Source: CADEDV01 sp036383515 (GTDB lineage: Bacteria > Bacteroidota > Bacteroidia > Chitinophagales > Chitinophagaceae). Taken from it: a stretch of DNA of 64,000 bases. The notes under the pieces were generated by a model, which worked only from the letters and a program-made list of their open reading frames with translations, did not search any database and was not told the DNA's origin. The stretch covers positions 1 through 64,000 of the forward strand of contig DASVOE010000095.1 of NCBI GenBank assembly GCA_036383515.1, read 5' to 3'. This document shows, piece by piece, positions 25,231 to 33,660 of this stretch (positions are counted from its first letter, which is position 1; each line of letters opens with the position of its first letter). The position numbers and the translations under genes are program-made.

Positions 25231-27654
25231 ATGTTCAGACCCGTTTTTATTCTTGCCCTTTTGGGTTTTTCCATCGTTTCAACAGCTCAACAGAAATTAG
25301 ATAAGCTTACTGTTGAAAAAATAATGAGAGACCCCAAATGGATGGGAACCTCACCTACCAATCCCCAATGGAGCAATGATGGAAAGTATTTATATTTTAA
25401 CTGGAACCCCACAGGATCTTTAGCTGATTCTGTTTACTATATCACAGTCACCAATAAAATACCTGTAAAAGCATCACCGGCTGAAACACAAGACTTTTCA
25501 GCTACCGGTAATTTCAGGTATAATTTTTCCCGCAACGCCTATACTTATGCAAAAGATGCTGATATATTTTATACAGAAGTGAAATCAGGAAAAACAAAAC
25601 ACATCACACAAACAGTGGAAGCAGAAAGTAATCCTGTATTTTCTTTTAATGATACAAAAGTGGTGTATAGCAGGAACCAGAATTTATATGCCTGGGATAT
25701 TGTCACGGGTGAAACCATACAATTAACCAATACGAGAACCGGAGATGCTGCTCCGGCTACACCTGCTTCTTCCCGGTTTGGTGGTGCAGGAAGTAATGCA
25801 CCGCAACGAAATGCAACAGCTGCCAACCAACAGGAAGATTGGTTAAAGAATGATCAGTTACAATATTTTGAAGTACTGAAAGCAAGAAAAGAAAAACGAG
25901 AGAAAGGTGAAGCTTATTCCAAAACATTGCCCAAACCTAAAGAGCTCCGCACGATCAATCTCGAAGACCGGACGATGAGTAACCAAACCCTTAGCCCGGA
26001 CGGAAGGTTTGTGAGTTATAGTTTAACAAAGCCTGCTACGAATGCAAAAACCACCATTGTTCCAAGCTATGTAACTGAAACAGGTTTTACTACCGATATA
26101 CCAGGCCGAACCAAAGTGGGCGCACCGCTGGGTAATTCGGAATTTTTTATTTACGACAGGGAAAGGGATACAGTGCTTCTGATCAAAACAGATTCTATTC
26201 CGGGCATCAAAGACCTGCCGGATTATGTAAAAGATTATCCTAAACAACTGGAAGAAAGAAATAAGAAACCCCTATCAAGAGCCGTAAGTGTGATCGGACC
26301 ATCCTGGTCGCCGAAAGGAACCTATGCAATATTGGATATCCGTTCGCAGGATAATAAAGATCGCTGGCTGATGCTATGGGATACAGCGACAGGAAAATTA
26401 AAGTTGCTCGACCGCCAGCGGGATGAAGCCTGGATCAGTGGACCGGGTATTGGCTTTACCCGCATCAGTTGGGTTGATGAAAATACATGCTGGTTTCAAT
26501 CAGAAAAAACGGGCTATTCGCATTTATACACCATGAATGTGGCGACGGGCGAAAAGAAAGCGTTGACATCCGGCAATTATGAAGTGCAGCAAGCACAGCT
26601 TTCGTTGGATAAAAAATATTTTTATATCATCACGAACGAAGTGCATCCTGGCGAGCAGCATTTTTATCGTTTATCAATTGCAGATGGTAAAAAAGAAAAG
26701 ATTACTACGATGACCGGCGCTAACGAGGTAACTATTTCCCGGGATGAAAAATACCTTGCTATACGTTACTCCTATTCTAACAAACCATGGGAATTGTATT
26801 TGATGGAAAATAAGCCGGGAGGAAAGATCGAACAGATCACTACTAAAGCCCAGAGCGATGAATTTAAGAGTTATGCCTGGAGAGATCCTGAACTGATCAG
26901 CTTTGCTGCCAGCGATGGCGCTATGGTCTATGCACGGGTGTATAAACCTGTTAATCCGCATCCCAATAAACCAGCCGTATTATTTGTACATGGCGCCGGC
27001 TATTTACAAAACGCCCATAAATGGTGGAGCAGCTATTTCCGGGAATATATGTTCAATAACCTGCTTGCAGATAATGGTTATTATGTAATGGATATTGATT
27101 ACCGGGGCAGCGCTGGTTATGGTCGGGATTGGAGAACGGGTATCTATCGTCACATGGGTGGCAAGGATTTGAGCGATCATGTGGATGCGGTGAACTATTT
27201 AGTAAAAACATACGGCGTGAATCCGCAGCATGTAGGTTTGTATGGAGGTTCTTATGGTGGTTTTATTACGTTGATGGGGATGTTCAATGAGCCCAATGTA
27301 TTTGCAGCCGGCGCTGCGTTGCGACCTGTAACGGATTGGGCGCAGTACAATCATGGGTATACATCCAATATTTTGAATGAACCTTATACGGACAGCATAG
27401 CGTATCGCAGAAGTTCACCCTACTATTTTGCAAATGGGTTGAATGGAAATTTGTTGATCTGTCATGGCATGGTAGATGTGAATGTTCATTTCCAGGATGC
27501 CGTGAAATTATCGCAGCGGTTAATTGAACTGGGAAAAGATAACTGGGAGTTAGCGGCTTATCCTATGGAAGATCATGGCTTCGTAGAGCCGAGTAGCTGG
27601 ACGGATGAGTATAAAAGGATATTTAAATTGTTTGAAGCGGTGCTGAAGAAATGA
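25231..27654 (+). CDS. S9-family (prolyl oligopeptidase / DPP-like) serine peptidase
   Basis: An 807-residue secreted peptidase with a signal peptide (FILALLGFSIVSTAQQ). A beta-propeller-like N-terminal region with repeated WD/YWTD-type blades spans about 40-540, followed by a C-terminal alpha/beta-hydrolase domain (about 560-807). The catalytic triad is visible: Ser674 in GLYGGSYGG, Asp749 in HGMVDVNVHF and His782 in MEDHGF. The order and spacing match dipeptidyl-peptidase IV-like enzymes. A loop at about 175-200 is low-complexity (Ala/Gly/Asn-rich). It probably trims peptides in the periplasm. A REPIN-like element begins two bases past the stop codon. Confidence 0.92.
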   Translation: MFRPVFILALLGFSIVSTAQQKLDKLTVEKIMRDPKWMGTSPTNPQWSNDGKYLYFNWNPTGSLADSVYYITVTNKIPVKASPAETQDFSATGNFRYNFSRNAYTYAKDADIFYTEVKSGKTKHITQTVEAESNPVFSFNDTKVVYSRNQNLYAWDIVTGETIQLTNTRTGDAAPATPASSRFGGAGSNAPQRNATAANQQEDWLKNDQLQYFEVLKARKEKREKGEAYSKTLPKPKELRTINLEDRTMSNQTLSPDGRFVSYSLTKPATNAKTTIVPSYVTETGFTTDIPGRTKVGAPLGNSEFFIYDRERDTVLLIKTDSIPGIKDLPDYVKDYPKQLEERNKKPLSRAVSVIGPSWSPKGTYAILDIRSQDNKDRWLMLWDTATGKLKLLDRQRDEAWISGPGIGFTRISWVDENTCWFQSEKTGYSHLYTMNVATGEKKALTSGNYEVQQAQLSLDKKYFYIITNEVHPGEQHFYRLSIADGKKEKITTMTGANEVTISRDEKYLAIRYSYSNKPWELYLMENKPGGKIEQITTKAQSDEFKSYAWRDPELISFAASDGAMVYARVYKPVNPHPNKPAVLFVHGAGYLQNAHKWWSSYFREYMFNNLLADNGYYVMDIDYRGSAGYGRDWRTGIYRHMGGKDLSDHVDAVNYLVKTYGVNPQHVGLYGGSYGGFITLMGMFNEPNVFAAGAALRPVTDWAQYNHGYTSNILNEPYTDSIAYRRSSPYYFANGLNGNLLICHGMVDVNVHFQDAVKLSQRLIELGKDNWELAAYPMEDHGFVEPSSWTDEYKRIFKLFEAVLKK

Positions 27655-27655
27655 C

Positions 27656-27842
27656 GCCTCATCCCGACCTTCTCCGAAGGAGAAGGCCATCATTGCACAG
27701 CCCAATCCTTTAGCAGATACTAATAGGTTTAATTTTTTCCCGAATGCTGAGCAGAGATATAAAGTTGATGTGGGTGATAAGAAGTTTGGATTTGTGATGA
27801 AGCACCGTCCTTCTCCAAAGGAGAAGGATAAGAGGATGAGGC
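27656..27842. repeat. REPIN-like element: two CCTTCTCC palindromes inside a larger inverted repeat
   Basis: The ends GCCTCATCC (27656-27664) and GGATGAGGC (27834-27842) are exact reverse complements. Just inside each end is a hairpin with arms CCTTCTCC and GGAGAAGG around GAA (27668-27686) or AAA (27809-27827). Two inverted palindromes with a spacer are the layout of a REPIN or MITE. The 120-bp spacer can be read in one frame as protein-like sequence (NRFNFFPNAEQRYKVDVGDK...) without a start codon, so it may carry a captured gene fragment. No transposase for this family is in the window. Confidence 0.7.
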
Positions 27843-28014
27843 CAGATGAGCAACAAACAGGAAGATAAAGAGTGCGACGCAACGGAAGCTGATAGTAGTA
27901 ATGCTGCCTGGAAAATTGTCCTACTCAACAATCGGAATTATACTGTAGTAGTAAGCTATCCATGAACCATCAACCATGAGCTATGACCTGTGAACCCCAA
28001 ACTGCAAACTTCCC
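27843..28014. other. Intergenic DNA with repeated CCATGAAC words
   Basis: After the REPIN-like element there is no gene. From 27960 the words CATGAACCATCAACCATGAG and CTGTGAACC recur. Similar words in the opposite sense, then the same sense, follow accD at 28977-29032. Confidence 0.4.
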
Positions 28015-28022
28015 TATATTTG
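28015..28022 (+). promoter_or_regulatory. -7 promoter box of accD
   Basis: TATATTTG matches the Bacteroidota TAnnTTTG consensus and lies 20 bp before the start codon. No clear -33 box was seen. Confidence 0.5.
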
Positions 28023-28042
28023 TGGCTTAACAATTAAAGGTT

Positions 28043-28957
28043 ATGGCGAAACAAGTAGAAGATTTTGATGCGAACCTCGCCGGTGAAGAAGGAAAGACGG
28101 AAGAAACGAAAGCAAGTTGGTTCAAACGCATTAAAAAAGGTATCAACACCAAAACCTCCGAGAAAAAAGAAACACCGGAAGGACTCTGGACAAAATGCCC
28201 GGATTGTAATTATATCTGCACTGTATCGGAATTGCGGGAACACCTGTTTGTTTGTCCCAAATGCGCTTACCATCACCGGGTGAACAGCAGTGATTATTAT
28301 GAGATATTATTTGACAACAACGAGTTCACTGAATTATTCGATAATATCCGCAGTAAAGATTTTTTAGAATTCACCGACCTGAAGCCCTACAAAAAAAGGC
28401 TGGAAGATATCTGGAGCAAAACAGACCTCACTGATTCGATGCGGGTTGCTGCCGGCAAAGTGAGTGGTCATGATATAGTGATCGCCTGCATGGATTTTGA
28501 ATTTATCGGCGGCTCACTGGGCAGTGTGATGGGAGAAAAATTCTCAAGAGCAGTTGACTATTGCATCGAACATAAGATGCCCTATATGGTTATAAGCAAA
28601 AGCGGAGGAGCAAGAATGATGGAAAGCGCTTTCTCGCTGATGCAACTGGCCAAAACAAGTGGTAAACTTTCACAACTCAGCGATGCTCAACTTCCCTATA
28701 TCTCTTTATTGACGGATCCTACTTTTGGCGGCATCTCGGCTTCCTTTGGTATGCTGGGTGATCTGAATATTGCAGAGCCCGGTGCATTGATCGGGTTTGC
28801 AGGACCAAGGGTTATTAAAGAAACGATCAAGAAAGATTTGCCCGAAGGTTTTCAACGCAGTGAATTTATCCTGGAACATGGTTTCCTTGATTTCATTGTG
28901 CCGAGAAAAGAGCTGAAAGAAAAAATAGCTACGGTGCTTTCACTTTTTAAGAATTAA
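28043..28957 (+). CDS. accD: Acetyl-CoA carboxylase carboxyltransferase subunit beta
   Basis: A 304-residue protein with the N-terminal zinc ribbon (Cys52, Cys55, Cys71, Cys74 in KCPDC and CPKC). The crotonase-like carboxyltransferase domain follows (about 110-300), with MDFEFIGGSLGSVMGEKF, SKSGGARMMESAFSLMQ and the oxyanion loop TDPTFGGISASFGMLGD. With AccA it transfers the carboxyl group from carboxybiotin to acetyl-CoA, the first step of fatty-acid synthesis. It is full length, with a charged N-terminal extension of about 40 residues before the zinc ribbon. The gene is single, with a TATATTTG box upstream and smpB 79 bp downstream. Confidence 0.96.
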   Translation: MAKQVEDFDANLAGEEGKTEETKASWFKRIKKGINTKTSEKKETPEGLWTKCPDCNYICTVSELREHLFVCPKCAYHHRVNSSDYYEILFDNNEFTELFDNIRSKDFLEFTDLKPYKKRLEDIWSKTDLTDSMRVAAGKVSGHDIVIACMDFEFIGGSLGSVMGEKFSRAVDYCIEHKMPYMVISKSGGARMMESAFSLMQLAKTSGKLSQLSDAQLPYISLLTDPTFGGISASFGMLGDLNIAEPGALIGFAGPRVIKETIKKDLPEGFQRSEFILEHGFLDFIVPRKELKEKIATVLSLFKN

Positions 28958-29036
28958 TACTCGTTCATTGATCGTGGTTCATGGTTCATGGTAACAATTT
29001 CTATGAACGATGAATGATTAACCATGAACAATATAA

Positions 29037-29471
29037 ATGGATATAAGAAACCGCTCCGCCTATTACGAATACTTCATTGATGCCAAATATGAAGCGGGTG
29101 TTGTATTGCTGGGTACGGAAGTAAAATCCCTGCGGGCAGGCAAGGCCAGCTTCAATGATAGCTATTGCATCATTCACCAGGGAGAAATGTGGTTGAAGAG
29201 CCTGCACATTGCAGAATATTCACATGGCACGGTTAACAACCATGACCCGCTTCGTGACCGTAAATTATTACTCACCAAAAGAGAGATCAGGAAAATAGAA
29301 GGCAAGCTAAAAGAAAAAGGATACACCTTAATCCCTCTCCGGATTTTCCTCAACGATAAGAATCTCGTTAAAATTGAAATAGGACTGGGTAAAGGCAAAA
29401 AATTGTATGACAAGCGGGAAACCATTAAGCAAAAGGATGTAGACAGAGAAATGAAGCGGTATGTGAAATAA
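29037..29471 (+). CDS. smpB: SsrA-binding protein SmpB
   Basis: A 144-residue protein with the SmpB core: EAGVVLLGTEVKSLRAGKAS (about 19-38), HGTVNNHDPLRDRKLLL (about 63-79), and the tail KKLYDKRETIKQKDVDREM (about 120-138). It binds tmRNA and brings it to stalled ribosomes for trans-translation. The length is slightly short at the N-terminus, but all RNA-binding parts are present. tmRNA itself is not in this window. The gene follows accD after a stretch of repeated CATGAAC words. Confidence 0.96.
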   Translation: MDIRNRSAYYEYFIDAKYEAGVVLLGTEVKSLRAGKASFNDSYCIIHQGEMWLKSLHIAEYSHGTVNNHDPLRDRKLLLTKREIRKIEGKLKEKGYTLIPLRIFLNDKNLVKIEIGLGKGKKLYDKRETIKQKDVDREMKRYVK

Positions 29472-29524
29472 CCTGTGCTTTATTCCGTTTTATTCGGGAA
29501 TGATTTTTGACGATCTTAGTGCCA

Positions 29525-30457
29525 ATGAAGAAAATACTCCTCGCAGCCCTTCTTATCGTTTCTCTTGATTCATTTTCCCAATCTGTCTTTGGGTATTGGT
29601 ATGGCAACGCCAATGTAAAAGCAAACAGCTCGGCCAGTAATTACCTTGTTGAACTCATTTTGCAACCAGAAAAAGGTTATGTAAAGGGAGTATTGAATTA
29701 TTTCTTTAAAAATACATATCGCAGCCTGCAGGTAAAAGGTAATTACAATGCCGCAACACGACAGTTGAGTTTGTATAATATTCCTGTTACCTATTATGGT
29801 TCAGTAACGAACATGGAAGTGGATTGCATGATGAATATGCAGGCTACTTTGCGGGTAGCAAAGTCGGGCTCCAATCTTACCGGGAAATTTGTAAGCCTTC
29901 CGGAATTTAAATATGTGTGTGCAGAGATTACTTTTGATTTTGGTTTGAATGCAGATATCAGCAAAACAGATTCTGTTCTGCAAGCCCTTCGTGAATACAA
30001 GGAAAGTTACCAGGTATGGAAGCCTGAAGTAGAAGACACCCTGGTTACTGCAAAAATTACTCCCCGGAAAGTTGTTAATTATGTATCTGAAAAGGAATTT
30101 ACTGAAAGGGAGAACGTTATTGCACAGGAGATAGAAGTTGAATCTGATTCTTTACAAGTTGATATTTATGATAATGGCGAAATAGACGGGGATATGATCT
30201 CCTTATTTTATAATAAACAACTCATATTGAATAATCAAAAACTTACGCATAAATCTATCCGTCTCGATCTTGTATTGGATACATTGCAACCTTCAAATGA
30301 AATATCTCTATTTGCTGAAAACCTTGGGTTAATTCCGCCTAATACGGCACTGGTCGTCATTCATGACGCTGCACAACGATATGAATTGCGACTTTCCAGC
30401 AGTCTTGAAAAAAATGCTACGATACGGATCAAAAGAAAGCCATTGAAAAAGCCCTGA
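29525..30457 (+). CDS. Secreted protein of unknown function
   Basis: A 310-residue protein with a cleavable signal peptide (MKKILLAALLIVSLDSFSQS). A lipocalin-like opening follows (VFGYWYGNANVKAN, LVELILQPEKGYVKGVLNYFF), with alternating strands to about residue 150. A Glu/Asp-rich linker then leads to a second beta-rich domain (about 190-305, SLFYNKQLILNNQKLTHKSIR). No known family is recognised. A TTG six codons upstream is in frame, but the ATG at 29525 gives a proper signal peptide. It is convergent with parC, with 37 bp between the stops. Confidence 0.6.
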   Translation: MKKILLAALLIVSLDSFSQSVFGYWYGNANVKANSSASNYLVELILQPEKGYVKGVLNYFFKNTYRSLQVKGNYNAATRQLSLYNIPVTYYGSVTNMEVDCMMNMQATLRVAKSGSNLTGKFVSLPEFKYVCAEITFDFGLNADISKTDSVLQALREYKESYQVWKPEVEDTLVTAKITPRKVVNYVSEKEFTERENVIAQEIEVESDSLQVDIYDNGEIDGDMISLFYNKQLILNNQKLTHKSIRLDLVLDTLQPSNEISLFAENLGLIPPNTALVVIHDAAQRYELRLSSSLEKNATIRIKRKPLKKP

Positions 30458-30494
30458 TCATTAAAAACAAAATGACAGGATATTTTTGTAAAAC

Positions 30495-33014
30495 TTATTC
30501 AAATAATTCAGGCTGCTTGCCAGCATCTTTTGACCGCACCCATTCCATTTCCACACTCTTGCTGAAGTCGACCAATTTTGCGCCAACTGCTTTCCATCCC
30601 ATCACTTCTACCATTTTAGCGATCTTGAATTTCGCTTTACGTATCTGCTCACCCCTGCCCTGCTGCACTGCCAGTATCGGTTCTTCGTCGGTGGTTACCG
30701 CTTCTACATAATTACCTGCACCTTCTTTAATGAATAAAAATTTAGACCGGAGTGTTGTTGTTTCGATCTTAAATCTTTTTACGATATATTGTTTTTTTTC
30801 ATTGTCAACATATACTGCTGTAATGATTTTTTCGGGGTAGAATTTTCCTATCTCTAATACTTTTTCAGGATCAAATTTCTGTGTCATCTCCTGGTCGGTG
30901 ATCTCGTAATTACCATCGGTATAGACCACCAGTAATTTATCTTCAGGTTCAAAACTTCCCAGGAACATATCTTTTTCTTCAGCACTCAGTCTTCCAAATT
31001 TTTCATCAAACCAAAGCTTGCGTCCGCTGAGTGTGGCTTTGCCGGCTTCTTTAAACTTAACGGATTTGATGGGATACTTTGTTACCTGGTTGCCCATGCT
31101 GCTGCGGCCTTTGATGGCCAGCTCTTCAAAATAAAAATCAAATTCTTTGATACGGGCAGAGGAGCCGGGCGTTAAAACGATCTTCACCACTTCGGCTTCA
31201 CCGTTGGGGTTCACACTCAGGTAATGCACTTTACTTTTTTCATCTCCCTTCGTCAGGTCGTATTCCTTATCTCTTGTTACTCCTGTTACGTTAAACCGTT
31301 TGGCATAACTAAAACTACCTTTCCCGTCTGAATAGATCATGTTGTACGTAGTGCGTTCATCGTTCTTCTGGAAAACAGCAGCATGCAAAATATCTTTACC
31401 AATAAAAGCTTTATCAGAAACCTTTACCACTTTCATGATACCTCTTTTCGCAAAAACAATGATATCGTCCAGGTCAGAACATTCAAACAGGAATTCATCC
31501 TTCTTTAAGCCAGTGCCGATAAATCCTTCTTCCCTGTTTACATATAATTTGGCATTGGCAATGGCGACGTTCTTGGCTTCAATCACTTCAAACTGTTTGA
31601 TCTCCGTCTTTCTTTCACGGCCTTTACCATATTTCTTCAACAAATTTTCATAATAAGCCACCGCAAAATCAACGAGGTTATTCAGATCGTGTTTCACTTG
31701 TTTGATCTCAGCTTCGAGACCTTTGATCTGGGCATTCAACTCATCAATATCCAACCGGTAGATACGACGTACCGGTTTCTCCGTCAATTTAATAATGTCT
31801 TCCCGGGTGATGGCTCTTTTCAGTTGTTTTTTGAATGGGGCAAAAGCTTTATCAATGGCTTCAATTACTTTATCCCAGGTCTCATGCTTTTTTTCTAATT
31901 CTTTATAGATCTTTTCTTCAAAGAATATTTTTTCTAATGAAGTGTAGTGCCATTTTTCCTGGAGCTCATTCAGCTTGATCTTTAGTTCCTGTTCCAGCAG
32001 GTCCTTTGTTTTGTCGACAGAAAGTTTCAGTAGTTCCTGCACACCCAGGAACTGCGGCTTCATCGCTACGATCACGCAGGCATTGGGAGAAATAGAAATT
32101 TCGCAGTCCGTGAATTTATACAATGCATCAATGGTGATATCGGGTGAAATACCGGGGGCCAAATCCACTTGTATCTCTACATCAGCCGCTGTGTTGTCGG
32201 TTACTTTTTTGATCTTGATCTTTCCCTGGTCATTTGCTTTTACAATAGATTCCATTAATTGCGTAGTAGTAACGCTGTAAGGAACACTCCGGATTGCCAG
32301 TGTTTTTTTATCCAGTTCTTCAATATGTGCCCGCACTTTTATTTTCCCGCCCCGTTTACCCTGGTTGTAATCTGCTACATCGATCATACCGCCGGTCAAG
32401 AAATCGGGATACAATTCAAATCGTTTTCCCCGTAAATGTTTGATGGCGGCTTCGATCAGCTCGCAAAAATTATGGGGAAGAATTTTAGTGGAAAGCCCTA
32501 CTGCAATACCATCAGCGCCCTGTGCCAGTAGCAAAGGAAACTTCATGGGTAATGTCACCGGTTCATTCTTACGGCCATCGTAACTCAGTTGCCACTCTGT
32601 TGTTTTATTATTGAAAGCAACTTCCAGCGCAAATTTGCTGAGTCTTGCTTCAATGTACCGGGCGGCCGCCGCATCATCACCAGTTCTCACATCGCCCCAG
32701 TTACCCTGTGTATCTATTAATAAATCTTTTTGTCCCATGTTCACCAGTGCATCACCGATACTCGCATCGCCATGCGGATGGTATTGCATCGCCTGCCCGA
32801 TGATGTTCGCCACTTTATTATAACGTCCGTCATCCATTTCTTTCATGGCATGAAGGATACGTCGTTGCACCGGTTTCAATCCATCTTCAATGGCCGGCAC
32901 GGCTCTTTCCAAAATAACATAGGAGGCATAGTCCAAAAACCAGGTTTTATACTGGCCATGCAATCCGCTGTCATTATTTTGAACCTCTGTCAATTTATTT
33001 TTTGCTGCACTCAT
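30495..33014 (-). CDS. parC: DNA topoisomerase IV subunit A (gyrase A-like)
   Basis: An 839-residue type IIA topoisomerase A subunit. The N-terminal winged-helix/tower region has GLKPVQRRIL, the quinolone region YHPHGDASIGDAL and the DNA-linking Tyr120 in AAARYIEARLS. A coiled-coil gate (about 360-450) follows, then a beta-pinwheel C-terminal domain lacking the gyrase box. With ParE it decatenates chromosomes. It is the last gene of the parE - methyltransferase - DUF1835 - transposase - parC run on the reverse strand. The transposase stop is 5 bp before its ATG. Ala84 stands at the position of Ser83 in E. coli GyrA. Confidence 0.93.
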   Translation of the reverse strand: MSAAKNKLTEVQNNDSGLHGQYKTWFLDYASYVILERAVPAIEDGLKPVQRRILHAMKEMDDGRYNKVANIIGQAMQYHPHGDASIGDALVNMGQKDLLIDTQGNWGDVRTGDDAAAARYIEARLSKFALEVAFNNKTTEWQLSYDGRKNEPVTLPMKFPLLLAQGADGIAVGLSTKILPHNFCELIEAAIKHLRGKRFELYPDFLTGGMIDVADYNQGKRGGKIKVRAHIEELDKKTLAIRSVPYSVTTTQLMESIVKANDQGKIKIKKVTDNTAADVEIQVDLAPGISPDITIDALYKFTDCEISISPNACVIVAMKPQFLGVQELLKLSVDKTKDLLEQELKIKLNELQEKWHYTSLEKIFFEEKIYKELEKKHETWDKVIEAIDKAFAPFKKQLKRAITREDIIKLTEKPVRRIYRLDIDELNAQIKGLEAEIKQVKHDLNNLVDFAVAYYENLLKKYGKGRERKTEIKQFEVIEAKNVAIANAKLYVNREEGFIGTGLKKDEFLFECSDLDDIIVFAKRGIMKVVKVSDKAFIGKDILHAAVFQKNDERTTYNMIYSDGKGSFSYAKRFNVTGVTRDKEYDLTKGDEKSKVHYLSVNPNGEAEVVKIVLTPGSSARIKEFDFYFEELAIKGRSSMGNQVTKYPIKSVKFKEAGKATLSGRKLWFDEKFGRLSAEEKDMFLGSFEPEDKLLVVYTDGNYEITDQEMTQKFDPEKVLEIGKFYPEKIITAVYVDNEKKQYIVKRFKIETTTLRSKFLFIKEGAGNYVEAVTTDEEPILAVQQGRGEQIRKAKFKIAKMVEVMGWKAVGAKLVDFSKSVEMEWVRSKDAGKQPELFE

Positions 33015-33019
33015 TGTTT

Positions 33020-33481
33020 CTATTCGTAAAATTCAAATAAATATTTTTCGTTGTATTCAATTTCAAATTTTTCCAGAAATTCAAAGTACTCCTGTTTGAA
33101 TGTTCGTTTTTGATGATGCTGCGGCTGTCTTGTAATATAATTGGCCACATCAATTGCCTGTGATTTTGAATAAGAAAAAGCGCCAAACCCTTCCTGCCAT
33201 CTAAAAGAGGTATTCACCCATTCCTTTTCTTTGATAAACGATGAGGAATTGGATTTAATATCACGCACGAGGTCAGACACCGCTATATCGGGTTTCATAC
33301 TGACCAATAAATGTGTATGATTCGGCATGCAATAAATGGCATATAATTTTTGTTTCTTATTTGTCACAATGCCTGTGATATACTTTTGCAATTCTTCTCT
33401 GAATGATTCTTGTATGAAAGCCTGCCTGCCTTTAACAGCAAATACAATTTGGATATATATCTGTGAATAGGTATTGGGCAT
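33020..33481 (-). CDS. IS200/IS605-type Y1 transposase (RAYT-like)
   Basis: A 153-residue HUH transposase. The N-terminal strand reads YSQIYIQIVFAVKGRQAF, the HUH motif is CMPNHTHLLV (His55, His57), and the likely nucleophile is Tyr115 in VANYITRQPQHH. It is complete and in frame. It is encoded in the same sense as the topoisomerase operon, 5 bp before parC, so parC transcripts must pass through it. Directly upstream (33517-33645) are four small hairpins with three-base loops, which look like its recognition repeats. It differs in size and sequence from the RAYT at 14518, so the two are separate families. Confidence 0.88.
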   Translation of the reverse strand: MPNTYSQIYIQIVFAVKGRQAFIQESFREELQKYITGIVTNKKQKLYAIYCMPNHTHLLVSMKPDIAVSDLVRDIKSNSSSFIKEKEWVNTSFRWQEGFGAFSYSKSQAIDVANYITRQPQHHQKRTFKQEYFEFLEKFEIEYNEKYLFEFYE

Positions 33482-33516
33482 TCGATAATTTTATTCATTC
33501 CTGATTATTACATACC

Positions 33517-33645
33517 GCTCCTACGGAGCTCAACCATTTTTTTATCATTCGCTATTAATATTTGGCTCCTATGGAGCCTTCAAGTCCCGGAGGGACGACA
33601 CATTAGTAGCAATGTCATCAATGATGAACCAAGCCCCAGCGGGGC
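33517..33645. repeat. Cluster of four short hairpins with 3-nt loops next to the Y1 transposase
   Basis: Four small palindromes occur in 129 bp: GCTCC-TAC-GGAGC (33517-33529), GGCTCC-TAT-GGAGCC (33564-33578), GTCCC-GGA-GGGAC (33584-33596) and GCCCC-AGC-GGGGC (33633-33645). All have 5- to 6-bp GC-rich stems and 3-nt loops, the kind of structure Y1 transposases bind as single-stranded DNA. Stem and loop sequences differ, so they are not copies of a single repeat. Confidence 0.75.
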
Positions 33646-33660
33646 GATATGTTTTTCTTC

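Noticed and set aside
33517..33645. Hairpin cluster considered as a CRISPR array or attachment site
   Set aside because: The stems differ in sequence, there are no equal-length spacers and no cas genes, and the adjacent Y1 transposase explains short hairpins better.
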